DNA of 64,000 nucleotides from Harmonia axyridis (Eukaryota; Arthropoda; Insecta; Coleoptera; Coccinellidae), in assembly GCF_914767665.1 (NCBI RefSeq), contig NC_059502.1:34304812-34368811 (forward strand), written 5' to 3'. Of the stretch, positions 24,367-35,160 are shown piece by piece. Position 1 is the stretch's first letter, and each line of letters starts with the position of its first letter. Made by a program: the position numbers and the translations under genes. A model generated the notes under the pieces. That model was not told where the DNA came from and ran no database searches. It worked only from the letters and a program-made list of their open reading frames with translations.

Positions 24367-25238
24367 CAATGGACTAGTTTAGTGATGTTGATAATACTAT
24401 ATTTGACACGATAGAATTAATATATAGAGCAAAACTGATAAATCAGTGAAAAAATTTTGAAAATCCATCAATAAATGACTGAGAAATAGATTATTTAAAT
24501 ATACGTATTTTAGCGCGGAACGTCTTTGGTCTGTGACGTCACGGCACTTGCCTGTGATCGCTACACAATAAATAACGTTTGAATACTTAGCCGCGCCAAG
24601 GCTCTCTACAGTGTAGTTTTGACTCGAGTTTTGTTTTTATGTCACCATAATGGAAGAAGGCTTCGTGAAAGAACAAAGGGACAATTTGCCTAAAATAGAT
24701 ATATTCGCAGTGATGGAGTTTTTTTCTTCAAATCCATCTATGTCAGTGCTGAAATAAAAGGAGTTAAACTTTTCAAGTAAGTATCTACTTATGAGTTTGC
24801 TTCATCATGGTTCAACTTATAACGATGATTTATTCAAAAAACGTTTCATAAACTGTTTGTAGTTGAGTACTGGTTGTTGAAGTCTATCAATGGCAAAACA
24901 TATTTATGTGAGGAGTAAAAAGAGAAAAAAGTAATTTATATGTACATATGTATATAGTAAGTTATTTCAGCCATCGTGTAACGAACAAAACACGACACGA
25001 ACGGCTCAAGTAATTGTACACCAATGAATTCGTAAGCACTCTGCGAATACCAGTCATCTAGTGTGTGACGTCACGCCACTTACACGTACTATGAAATTCT
25101 TCTTTCAAGCGCAACTTCAAAGTGCCATAACTTTTTCATTTCTAGAGATATTTCAATGAGTCTTCCACATTTTTGTTTCATTTTACTAAAATTTTTAAAA
25201 TTAATCCTTAACAAAAAAAAATGAAAACTAGTCCATTG
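24367..25238 (+). mobile_element. TIR element carrying a remnant first exon and promoter
   Basis: Perfect 14-bp inverted ends CAATGGACTAGTTT at 24367-24380 and 25225-25238. Inside are a CG-rich upstream block with TGTGACGTCACGGCACTT (about 24533), a similar TGTGACGTCACGCCACTT block at about 25064, and a broken coding start at 24650. The layout suits a DNA transposon that lost most of its gene. The target duplication is unclear. Confidence 0.55.
24650..24776 (+). pseudogene. Frameshifted first exon, resembles insect SWIM/YqaJ-type multicopy proteins
   Basis: ATG starts MEEGFVKEQRDNLPKIDIF followed by AVMEFFSSNPS. After this, one missing base ends the frame at a TAA. Reading one frame over gives VSAEIKGVKLFK, directly before a consensus donor GTAAGT at 24777. 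The pattern (xxFxKxQxxNLPKxDxFxVxxFF...SAExKxVKLxK) recalls the N-terminus of an uncharacterised multicopy insect family that later carries SWIM zinc-finger and YqaJ nuclease domains. That link is from memory; no downstream exon was found. Confidence 0.4.
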
Positions 25239-26004
25239 CTTCTTGTTGAAAATATACGGCACTTGTTAGTTGTATTTCTATCCACAAACCTTGCAGAGGT
25301 GAGATATCCTTATCATCTATCGATCAAATATAAAAAGAGAGTTTCAGTAATCTGAGAAAGTATTAAAGGAACCTCTCAATTTGTCATTAACAAACTGACA
25401 AGAGCTTGCATGAATTCGACCAGCTAGTGCTGAACTTCCTGAATTCTAACCTTCATTTCGAATTGGGTTTTCCCGTTTTGCACCATGGTAGCCCACGTTG
25501 ACCTCCGATTTTCTTCGTTCTGCAACGTCCGTATTACGGATCAGTTCCCAATTTCTGAAATGGCGAACCGAGCTGGAAATGCAACTTGAATCGATCGAGG
25601 TCACGTCGGCTTCAGCAATTTGCAGGTGAACGTCATATCATTATCGAGTCGGTCCAGGCAGCAACCACTTAGAGAAATTAATCATATTGAGTACGCAGCC
25701 TTAATGGATCTTTGATACGTGCTGAAACCTGCGGTACATGGAACCTCGCAGGTTATTATCTTTGATGTATGGCTTTGTCTCATCAAAGCGACTGATGACC
25801 TGCTGTGGCTTTGAAAAGAATTTTGTGTGTATCAGTAACACGTGTGTAATTAATGTGAATCGAGGGATATAATCAACCTAACTATCATCTTCCTAATTGA
25901 TTATATATTGCATTCAACTGACAACCAACCTAATTTGAAATAAGTTGGACATTAGCAAATTATAGACCAAAGAAGTGTTTCTTTTTTTTGCAACTTTTTC
26001 AGAA
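25239..26004. other. Intronic sequence with GC-richer block at about 25430-25800
   Basis: The block contains many CpG-containing words (CGATCGAGGTCACGTCGG, GAACCGAGCTGG) and no long open frame or transposon ends. It could be an intronic enhancer of the cuticular gene or an old insertion. Confidence 0.3.
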
Positions 26005-26891
26005 GTACCGGCTCTTTCATAATTTGACCCCCCTTCAACTTTGTCACTTAAAGAGGTACAGAAAAATGATTTGTACAAAAGTTTCACGAAATCGACTAGT
26101 GTTTTTTAAAATGGTTTAACAAGACGAAATATACCTATATATTGGACACCCTGTATATTTTTCTATATTTGACTAGCTCTTTTTCCCCTGATTTCGAAAA
26201 TATAATATATCATTGGTCTTTCTCTCTTATTCAGAGTACCACAGTGTTCCAAACTTTAAGAACCACCTGGCATGCTCAGTAATCAGTTTTCAAGTGGTAG
26301 GCTGCGATAACTCAAAATGCCATTTTTTGAATTACCTCGTTGGCAACGATATAACATACGTTGTTCACTATAAATTGGAATTGGATGATTTGGATGCAAG
26401 TCCATATATTCTCTCCTTGTAGCTTTCTTATTTTTATTGTTTTTGGCATAATGTGCAAATATTTCAAATTTTTCCGCTTCTGTTTAGTCGTATTCGATAA
26501 ATAGATTCATTGAATGAAAAACGTTGCCAAGGAGATAACTCATAGAAAGGCATTTTGAATTGTCGCAGCCTTTCACTTGAAAACTAATTATGTACTTAGT
26601 TTGGTGGTTCTTAAAATTTAAAACTCTGTCGTAATCAGAATGAGAGAGATAGACCACACATATATTATATTTTCGAAATCAGGGGGAAAAGAGCTAGTCA
26701 AATATAGAAAAATATACAGGGTGTTCCATTCGAAAAAATGAAGTTGCAATCAATATGCTGCCACTCCTTATATATTTCGTTTTGTGGAATCATTTTAGAA
26801 ACACTAGTCGATTTCGTGAAAAACATTTTCTTGTATCTCTTTTAGTAACAAAGTTAAGGGGGCGGTCAAATTATAGTGAAAAACCCGGTAC
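26005..26891. mobile_element. Foldback element, family G copy 1
   Basis: Outer ends GTACCGG...TAATTTGACC are inverted (right end GGTCAAATTATA...CCCGGTAC). The arms run to about 26370 and from 26520, with an internal junction where CACCCTGTATATTTTTC (left) and GAAAAATATACAGGGTG (right) face outward. This looks like one palindromic element inserted in the centre of another. The left outer arm has lost about 50 bp present on the right. The second copy is at 40901-41599. Confidence 0.8.
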
Positions 26892-26959
26892 AACTCTCAA
26901 ATTTCCATAATTCACCATTTCATAAATATAAATTTAACATCAGCTTGGTATGTATTGAT

Positions 26960-27016
26960 TTTTTTCACATTTTTTTTCTATAAATAAAGGCCTTTATTAT
27001 TATTATTATTATTATT
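26960..27016 (+). mobile_element. Non-LTR retrotransposon 3' tail
   Basis: TATAAATAAAGGCC followed by TTTATT and an ATT repeat, the same 3' signature as the minus-strand fragment ending at 20196. It is severely 5'-truncated; no coding sequence remains. Confidence 0.5.
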
Positions 27017-27059
27017 CATTGTTACCCTTCATTCATTGTTCTTCAGTACGTTTCCTTAT

Positions 27060-27217
27060 TTTCTCTGCTTGAGAAGTTTTGATCGTTGTTGTCTCCATTT
27101 TGACAGCCAAATTGTGTTGACATATCTGTTCAGCAAGGTTTCGCGATTCATTATGAATTATTTGAAGCCAGAACAACGCTTCCAAATTGTATTCTTTAGC
27201 ATAAAAAGCTACTTGTC
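27060..27217 (+). pseudogene. Tc/mariner-like transposase start, second copy
   Basis: Upstream TTGAGAAGTTTTGAT through CTGTTCAGCAA, then MNYLKPEQRFQIV, matches 13190-13340. It breaks at about 27217, where sequence of another transposon begins. Confidence 0.65.
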
Positions 27218-27295
27218 ATGCGATTTCCAAGCCACTCTGTGCCTTGGGAATGATTCAAAAATAAGGAACTTGGGTTCCTTATGAATTGAAGCCAT
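27218..27295 (+). mobile_element. Mauritiana-type mariner fragment
   Basis: One frame reads AISKPLCALGMIQK, a stop, then GTWVPYELKP, matching the AMGMIQKQGNWVPYELK region of the mariner at 37628. Only this piece is present, joined directly to the previous relic. Confidence 0.65.
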
Positions 27296-27338
27296 ATACA
27301 ATGATGGTTAATTCATGGAAAAAGTGTATCAAAATATT

Positions 27339-28157
27339 AGGCTCTTCATGTTTTGCTAGTTAGTGGTGCAAGTTATGTGTAGAATGGTGGATTTGCATTA
27401 ATAGATTTCCCTTTTTCAAATGGCATTTTGTTCATTTTTGCATGAAAAACAAGGCTTCAATAACCATAGTTATAGTAGTCCGATTTTGGTCAAATATGCG
27501 CCGTTTTGTTTTATAATTGGTTACCATTTTGAATGTGCCATCATGATGCCTTTCTCATAGAGGCCTTTGTCCTTAGTGGCAAAACATTGAGACAGTCGAT
27601 TTTCACAAGCCTCTGTTGAAGCGAATTTTTCACCAGCAAAATTGTTCGCTATGGACAGAAACCGATATCACATGTTGCCAGATCCGGACTATGCATCCAC
27701 TTTATGAAGTGGATGCATAAGAACCTCCTAACCAAGCTTCCGGAGCTTCTGGTGAGTCACTATCGAATTGTGTGGCCGGGCGTTGGTTTCAAACGATTTT
27801 TTGTGCATCGAGATTTACGACAGTTGCATGGTGTATCTTCGACATCGAAATTACCGAAACGGAATCGACGAAACCAAAATTGTGCGTGATTGGCGATTGG
27901 CTTTTACAGTATCATTTTCATTTTTAATGAAAAAAAAATTGTAAAGTATAGCGTATTTTCTCTTTGAAGAGCGTTCAAACCAAACTGAGTCAACAAATCA
28001 CTAAACTGTCAGAAAAGGTTCTGTAGTACGAAATCTCATATTTCTAACGATATCTACGGTAACCTAATCGGACTTATACAACGTGAGATACAGATAACTA
28101 AAGCCATCTTTTCGGAAGATAATGGATTTCTCTTAACAACACCTAATATTATTTTGC
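27339..28157 (-). mobile_element. Mariner (mellifera/vertumnana-like), internally deleted, minus strand
   Basis: The 5' end is at 28157 (TTAGGTGTTGTTAAGAG on the minus strand, next to TA) and the 3' end at 27339 (TTAGG, next to TA). The minus strand shows the 5' UTR shared with 5031 and 11914, a TGTGAAAATCGACTGTC block, and the transposase tail KFASTEACENRLSQCFATKD then YEKGIMMAHSKW. The middle is rearranged, with a relic near 27700-27890. About 0.82 kb against 1.3 kb. Confidence 0.75.
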
Positions 28158-28425
28158 AGAAGAGTAACGTTATGTTATGTTCAATTCGTTTATTTTATAC
28201 TTATACTCACTTAGTTCCAATGGAATATCTAAGTTGTTATACATATAACACCCTCGAAAAAATCGGGACAATGAACCTTTGTGTACCTATTGAGTTTTCA
28301 GTGTTTTTTTAATATGCTTATGCCAGGGGTGGATATGGATGAGATGGGTATATTTGGGAATTTAAACGTGATAATTCCGAAGAGTAAACAAATGTGTTTA
28401 TTATCGCTGAAAAGATTCAACTCAC

Positions 28426-28650
28426 ATCATATTCTTCCTCTTCTTCCTTCTCTACCGCCTGCTGTTCCTTCAATTTGTATCCTTTAGCAACAGGTTTTTG
28501 CTGCACGTACCTCACTTGTTGTTGTTGACCGCCATATGATTGTTGCGTTGCTTTTCTTGGTATAGGATAGTTTTCTCTGGGTTCGGCTTGTTGTTGGGCA
28601 GCTTGGATTTGCTGCAGATAGTGAGGACCACCGAACTGAGCCTTCTGTGC
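28426..28650 (-). CDS. Cuticular protein gene, exon 2: Gln-rich linker
   Basis: Seventy-five codons in phase 0. The acceptor TTATTCCAG lies before 28650 and the donor GTGAGT after 28426. The peptide begins AQKAQFGGPHYLQQIQAAQQ, has a GGQQQQVRYVQQKP patch and ends in an acidic run EKEEEEEYD that leads into the chitin-binding domain of exon 3. The Gln repeats and Tyr residues suit a low-complexity region of a structural cuticle protein, which could be cross-linked at Tyr. The phase 0 splice from exon 1 (ADRQ) and into exon 3 (PNPSYQ) supports one transcript across 27 kb. Confidence 0.85.
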
Positions 28651-30311
28651 CTGGAATAACACATACAATGAATTTCGGTATTCGGACGATATGATAAGAA
28701 TCATATCCCAAGAAAAAAAATCATCGGATAAAATAAGGCCAACACAATGGTTTTTTCTTTCTTCTTTCAACGTGAAATATATCGATACTATTTTCATATA
28801 TTTTGGTGTACAAGGATATTGTGATATGGCCGATACTATAGTGGTATTTACATTGTTGTCAGATCATTCCTTTTTCCGGAATTTTAATGAACTTTGTTAT
28901 TTATATGGATCACCCTATCAATTCACATCGCCAAAATTCTTGGACCTTTTATGTTTATGAAACAATATTGATACATGTCAATAAATGTATTAAAAAGTAG
29001 GTTCATTTAATTAGTTTATGTAACTAATGCACTGGCAGAATTCAATCTTAAGAGGGGTTATACCATCATTTTATATCTGTCAAATGGATAGGTGAGTTTT
29101 TCTATTTAGGCATAGGTATTAGGTTTCTTCTGAGTCTTAAATGAATTTCAGCAAATTCCTGTACCCGATGGGTACTAGGCATACTATTTACTTGAAGATT
29201 AATTAATTCAATATCATCGGTAACCAAAGTAACAATGTAAATAGCGTCATTGTTGGTTGATTCTAATGCAGATAATTCAACAAGATAAAGGGGATAGCAG
29301 ATAACATTTTCCTCTTAATGAAATAATAGCTCAATGATGTTTTTATATAATTCAAGAATCAAACACGTGAACTCCTTTATTCACAAGAACGATCAAATAT
29401 CTCGATATCTTATAGACTCATAGGCATTTGAATGAATTTCGATTAAATAAGATTCAAACTGCAACTATTCGAAAGAGTTCATATATGTACCAAGAAAAAT
29501 AATCCTGGATGTGTTTATTGGCCTGATCATAATATAATCATACTCTAAAAATTGTTTAAATATCTTATATTCCTACCTACTGAAACTACTAAACTTCGTT
29601 CAAATAGTGCAATCGATAAAAAACGAGAGCAAAAGAATTGGTTTGGAAGTTTTGGGTGTGGGCTGTGGATGATTCTCTTGAGATAGAATTCGGTAATGGT
29701 GCGAATGAAATTTGGTATTGCACATCTCTTGTTTATGAACTTTCCACAGTTGATATTCTAGAATATGTTATTTATGTTTATTTGAATCTAAATGAACATA
29801 TATCTAATGTAGAAACCAAATTCTAAAGAAAAAAATCGTCGTTTCAGCGGAATTTATCCAGAGTTTTTCTAGAAAATTGAGAAAATTTTATTCCTAGAAT
29901 TTAAAAAATATATTTTTTTTCCACATTGATGCCCTCACTTGAAAATTCAATAGACGATTCTAAATTGATAAAGAGGTTTTGAACGATCATTTCACGGAAT
30001 AGTCGAAACAATTATGAGAACAAAATAATCATACTTTGATGTGTGTCAGCATAAGAGAATAACTGTCATTGTCTTAATGAATTCGTACCTAATAATTTTT
30101 TCGACTACGAGTTTATGCAAAAACCTCGAAGAAAAACCCAGAAGCAGCCTAAGCATTCGCGAAGCTACAGGCAAGTAGATCTTTCCAAGGTCCTCATTTT
30201 GTATGTTTAGTTTTGAAGATTATTTTTGACAATAAATTTGAAGTTATTTGATGCTAGTTTTGGGATTTTTATTGATGTTGAATAAAGAACATACATATAA
30301 CAAATTCTTAA
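28651..30311. other. Intron 1 sequence up to piggyBac, nothing recognised
   Basis: Strongly AT-rich with only short chance frames. No inverted ends noted. Confidence 0.4.
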
Positions 30312-30325
30312 CCCATTACAGCCCC

Positions 30326-30345
30326 GTGGCAACTTAAGTTGCCAC
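30326..30345. repeat. piggyBac left subterminal palindrome
   Basis: GTGGCAACTTAAGTTGCCAC is fully self-complementary and centred on TTAA. It is likely a transposase-binding or structural repeat, by analogy with the internal repeats of piggyBac. Confidence 0.8.
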
Positions 30346-30520
30346 GGCGCATTCGACTACATTCTATGCGCACGCGCATAGATATTGAAGTTCCATTGGT
30401 AAATTCCGGTCATGTGATATGTCCTGTCTCGAATAGCACAAACGTCAGTCAGATATTGTCAAACAGTGAGTTAGTGTATAACGATTTATTCAGAGCTCTT
30501 GAACTTTTTCATTCACCATA

Positions 30521-30540
30521 ATGGCCGTCGATGAGAGATT
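30521..30540 (+). CDS. piggyBac transposase, exon 1
   Basis: ATG at 30521 encodes MAVDER and two bases of the next codon. The donor GTAAGT follows at 30541. The 218-bp intron ends in TTTCGACAG at 30758. Splicing gives MAVDERLYTRGRSGTG, a typical piggyBac N-terminus, and keeps the frame into exon 2. Confidence 0.8.
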
Positions 30541-30758
30541 GTAAGTATTCTATTTCAATAATGCATGCACATTTGTATTTTTGTACCAGTTTTATTCAAT
30601 ATGAATTCAGCAGTATATTTCTTCTTCACAGTAATATTTTCATGCAATATTTTGCTTTTGCCATACGGGCAAAGTTTGATGGCAACTAAAGTGGCCAACG
30701 GGAACACGTGACAACGGTTTCTGCAATATTTACATTTCTTACTGAATGATTTCGACAG

Positions 30759-32577
30759 GTATACTCGTGGAAGATCAGGCACTGGATTACTTCTTCATGA
30801 ATTAATTGACCTTATCGAGAACGATGAGGACATATCAGCCACCAATATAGCCATATGTCCACCTGATGAACTTCCTGGTGCAGATACAGATAAGGACTCT
30901 GATTTATCGGATGAAGAGGTAGTTGGAGATTTTGACCACCTTCCTGCCCGTATATTACGCTCTCAGGTGGAAATGCAGAATCCAGAAATCGATGATGATC
31001 ACGGCAATCCAGTCGTCCAAGATGAGAACCATTCAGAAGAACCTAGACCGACGACTTCTTCGCAGACAAGAGTAAGAAGCACCAAACGTAAGCGTCCCAC
31101 AGAACGTACTTGGAAGCCGAAAATGAATGGGTTATCTTCAAGTATTCCTGAACTTGAATGCGAATACCGACCGGTAGCAGAAGATCTTCTGAAAGAAACG
31201 GTAAAAAGCCCTATTGAGGCTTTTAGGGCTTACTTCTCGGAAGATTTATTGAGTCATATCGTAACCGAAACTAATCGTTATGCTATGCAGAAACTCGTTC
31301 ACAACCTGAATGCCACTGCTGAAGAAATGATTACATTTGTCGGAATTATGTTGATGTCAGGTTACCACCCTCTTCCATATAGAAGACTCTACTGGAAACA
31401 AGATCCAGATGTTCATTCGCACTTAGTTTCCGATGCCATCCGTCGAAACCGATTCGATGAACTGATAAGTTTTATTCACCTTGCCAACAATGAAAACAAT
31501 GATGGAAGTGATAAAATGTACAAGGTCCGACCTATTTTTGATCACCTCAACAACTCTTTCAAACAAATCAGTCCTGGGCCCACTATTAGTATCGACGAGA
31601 GTATGATTCCTTATTACGGAAGGCATGGGTGCAAACAGTTTATTCGCGGAAAACCTATCAGATTTGGGTTCAAGTTATGGGTTGCCGCGGATCCATCTGG
31701 ATACATCCATCATGTTGAACCCTATTGTGGAAGTTCAACTCGTCTTCCAGAAACTGGACTCGGTCAAGGAGGTGACGTAGTAATTGGACTTGTAGACCAC
31801 ATGAAATTGTCAAAGGGTATTCGACTCTACTTTGACAATCTTTTTACATCGGTTGGGTTGTTGGAAGAGCTTAGTTCTAGAGGACTTGGTGGAACTGGTA
31901 CTCTGCGTGAGAATCGCTGTAGTGTTTCAATGAAACTTCCAGATAAAAAAACGTGGAAAAATAAACCCAGAGGTGAAACATCCACCAGTTCTTCAGGAGA
32001 TATTTTAGCAGTCCGTTGGAATGACAACAATGTTGTTACTGTACTTACTAATTGTGATAATGTACATCCTATGTCAAAGTCAAACCGATACTCCAGAATT
32101 GAAAAGAAGGTCATTTCTGTCAAAGTACCAGGTCCTATTGCTCGTTACAATAGTAACATGGGTGGAGTAGATCTTTCTGATCAATTTTTGGCTTCCTACC
32201 GAAACAGAATCAGGTCGAAAAAATGGTGGTGGCCTTATTTCTCTTGGACTGTGGATGTATGCAGCACACAAGGTTGGTTACTGTATCGTCGCCTTGGGCA
32301 TGATATTCCTCTATTGGATTTCAGACGTCAGTGTGCTATTTTCATTCTGAAGTCTTACGGCAGTCCTCCAATGGTAGCAGGAGTTCGATCATCTCTAGAG
32401 TTCACACCAGCTCTCGAAGAAATAAGAAAAGATCGAACAGATCATTTCATCGAAAAAGGTGAATCCAAGTATCGCCGTTGTAAAGTATGTGGCAGGCGTA
32501 CAATTTTTGTATGCAAGAAGTGTGAAGTTCCTGTTCATCCTGATGAGTGTTTCAAAATTTTTCATGATGTAAAATAA
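30759..32577 (+). CDS. piggyBac transposase, exon 2 (intact)
   Basis: With exon 1 the protein is 612 residues, close to the usual 590-600. It has an acidic N-terminal part (about residues 20-70), a DDE_Tnp_1_7 domain from about 150 to 520, and a C-terminal Cys-rich domain. The expected catalytic Asp residues are present: D286 (SIDESMIPYYG), D366 (LYFDNLFTS) and D478 (NMGGVDLSDQ). The Cys-rich end has C581, C584, C592, C595, H600, C604 and H609, as in the RING-like DNA-binding fold. No stop or frameshift was seen. The enzyme would excise and insert DNA at TTAA in the nucleus. A start at the GTG of 30967 is unlikely because the frame is open and family-like upstream to the splice acceptor. Confidence 0.95.
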
Positions 32578-32690
32578 TAATATTTTATGTAATTTCATAG
32601 GAAATATTATACGGTTGAATCACAATAGATGTATACGATTGATATGCTAGTTTTATTGTACTTTGGAAAATTTCTTCATGAATTATCCCA

Positions 32691-32710
32691 GTGGCAACTT
32701 AAGTTGCCGC
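32691..32710. repeat. piggyBac right subterminal palindrome
   Basis: GTGGCAACTTAAGTTGCCGC has one mismatch to the left palindrome. It is 128 bp inside the right terminus, whereas the left one is only 14 bp inside, an asymmetric placement. Confidence 0.8.
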
Positions 32711-32842
32711 TTCATAGTAACTCTCCTGCATGTTCGATCATTATTTTTATAACACAATATCACTTTTTGAGTCTAAATAACTCATCAGACAAAGTTTCAG
32801 TTGAAAATCTTCACGGGGGAATTATGGGCTTTAATGGGTTAA

Positions 32843-34233
32843 TACTGACATTTATAAACTAAAGTTCCTCAATAGATTTAGAGATTTTTAGAATTAGAGA
32901 TCAAGCAATGATGTAATGCTCATTTAGATGACTATTGAAAATTTGTAACTCTTCAACTATTGAATGTGATATATAGCGGTGAAAAATATTATGTATATTC
33001 ATTGCCATCGTAGTAATATAAGTTCGAATTTTGTGATTCTATGCATTCAATTTTGGAAATATGAATTTTCTCAAGATTTGAATTCAAAATTCATGGACCC
33101 CATTTTCTTGCTGGCAGGATCAATATCGTATAACAACCGATTCTTGTAGAAAATTTAATTCGAACAGATTGAAGAGTTTCCGAGAAAAGTAAGTACTGGA
33201 TTACAAACGAACGGATTTTCTTAATCGAATTTAAAATTAATTTCAATTTAAGTTTTCAAGTTAATTAAAATATCAAATGTTTCTTATTAAGGATTCATCA
33301 AGCGAAGTAGCTTGATATTTAAACCAACTACGTTACCTGAGAATCAAGCTCGTGAAAAATTATATACTTGACTTGATTTGAGATATTTATTGCTTGACTT
33401 GATATCAAGCTACTAACTTGATCGAGAACTTGATATCAATTGAGCTTGATACGCACGATTCGCACGTCATATATTTCTGTAAGCTCGTGCCAGCTTAGAC
33501 AAAATAAGGGGATTCCACGAACTCTGAGATGACTGAAACGATCGCAAAAGGGTGGCGACGGTGGCGTAACTACGGTTGGCTCATGGAGGGCGTTACCACC
33601 ACTTTGAAAAAGCAGAATCTTTCAATTTTTTTTAATTAATTTTACTCAAACAGTCACTGCCTTTTTTTATTTCTTCTAATCTTCTAATTGGGGTTTATGG
33701 TCAGAATAACCCTCCTCGTAATGCCTATGATCACCAGTCTGACTTTTTTCGTAGTTTTCTTGCATTTCAATGAGAGGCAGAAATCTATTGGTGGATTTTG
33801 ATAGTTTTAGAAATATAACATTTTGAGTATCAGCTCTAGCGGCGGAAAAATGAAGATACCGAGGCGTTTGGTAAAAGGAATGCCAAGACTGTTTCCATGA
33901 ATCAATTCATTGTTCATTGAGGTGAACACTCATGTTCAAAGAATTCTTTATGTGATTATTTTATCTTGAACATCTTTTCCACCGATACATTGCCTTCGGG
34001 AATATTCTAAGATATTAGGGGAGAGAACTTTACATCAGTGAAGCCAGCAGAATCACTTTGAAATAATTTATTATAGGTACTATTGAAAAATATTTTCCTC
34101 TCAAATTGTCGGAGGATTCGCGGCTTCTGTTAGCTCAACGTTGAGCTAGCAAAACCTAAAAGCCTCATTATGTATCTAATCATAAAATGCTTGTTAGTTT
34201 CTCATTATTAAGTAACTGTATTTTGTTATTATA
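32843..34233. other. Intron 1 sequence with a CTTGA repeat cluster
   Basis: At about 33295-33480 there are many copies of CTTGACTTGA, CTTGATATCAAGC and close variants in both orientations. A second cluster lies at 35045-35145. Otherwise no gene seen. Confidence 0.5.
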
Positions 34234-34907
34234 CAGGGTGGCCATTTGAAAACGAAACAGACGAGATTACAGATGAAATAAAGTTTTTCGATAGAAATGC
34301 TCGGACAGATCGATTTCTGTTTCGAGGGGGACAACTTAAGATGTAGGTTACGGACGCATAGCGCTTCAACCCTTGCTGCTACAACCCCCACCCCCAATTT
34401 TTGAATAGGGAAGATGGGGTGAGTGATACCTCAATTTGAAGGTATTTTTATACTGATTTCAGCCCAGTAATTGTTTTCTCATTTTATGCATTAGTTCTCG
34501 AAATATTCATGCGTTAGTTAGTTAGGAAGGAAGCCACAGTCATGGTTGTTTTGAAGCTCAAAATGTCGATTTTTCACAAAACACTACAAGTGCCATGAAA
34601 ACACCACCTCATTTTCAAATACTTAGTTAAGAATATTTCGAGAACTAATTCATAAAATGAAAAAACAATTACTGTGCTGAAAAATCAGTATAAAAATACC
34701 TTTCAAATGAGGTATCACTCACCCCATCTTCCCTATTCAAAATTTGGGGGTGAGGGTTGTAGTAGCAAGGGTTGAAGCGCTATGCGTCCGTAACCTACAT
34801 CTTAAGTTGTCCCCCTCGAAACAGAAATCGACCTGTCCGAGCATTTCTATCGAAAAACTTTATTTCGTCTGTAATCTCGTCTGTTTCGTTTTCAAATGGC
34901 CACCCTG
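34234..34907. mobile_element. Foldback element, family H copy 1, near-perfect arms
   Basis: The ends CAGGGTGGCCATTTGAAAAC are inverted and flanked by TA. The arms are about 310 bp with few differences, so the element could fold into a long hairpin. No coding capacity. A diverged copy is at 54914-55458. Confidence 0.9.
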
Positions 34908-35044
34908 TATATAGTGATTTAATTTTGGTTTCCGTTTCAAAATACTTGATATATTTTGTTCTTCTGTACAATATAGTTTAATAAATAAAAGTGCTTTTTG
35001 CAAGGTTCCTTCCTCGGTTCCTTCTCATTTAATCATTTTTTTAT

Positions 35045-35160
35045 TGATAAATAAATACTTGACTTGACTTCACATTGAGAAACTACTACTTGACTTGATT
35101 TCAAGTCAAGCCAAGTCAAGTAGCTTGAATATCAGGTCAATCCGCGAATCTCTATTTCTT
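35045..35160. repeat. CTTGA/TCAAG repeat cluster and possible transposon end
   Basis: CTTGACTTGATTTCAAGTCA, AAGCCAAGTCAAGTAGCTTG and similar units, followed by AATCCGCGAATCTCTA. Clustered subterminal repeats next to a sharp end recall hAT-type termini. The partner may be the cluster at 33295-33480, with foldback H inserted between them. Confidence 0.45.

Larger units (their letters stand above)
30312..32838 (+). mobile_element. Complete piggyBac-family transposon
   Basis: TTAA sits on both sides (30308-30311 and 32839-32842). The terminal repeats are 13 bp, CCCATTACAGCCC at the left and the inverse of CCCATTAAAGCCC at the right, with one mismatch. A subterminal palindrome GTGGCAACTTAAGTTGCCAC follows at the left and a near-identical one precedes the right end. 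The single gene has one short intron and an intact frame. The 2.5 kb size, TTAA duplication and terminal bases CCC agree with piggyBac. It sits in intron 1 of the cuticular gene, on the opposite strand. The intact frame and matching ends imply a recent insertion. Confidence 0.97.
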
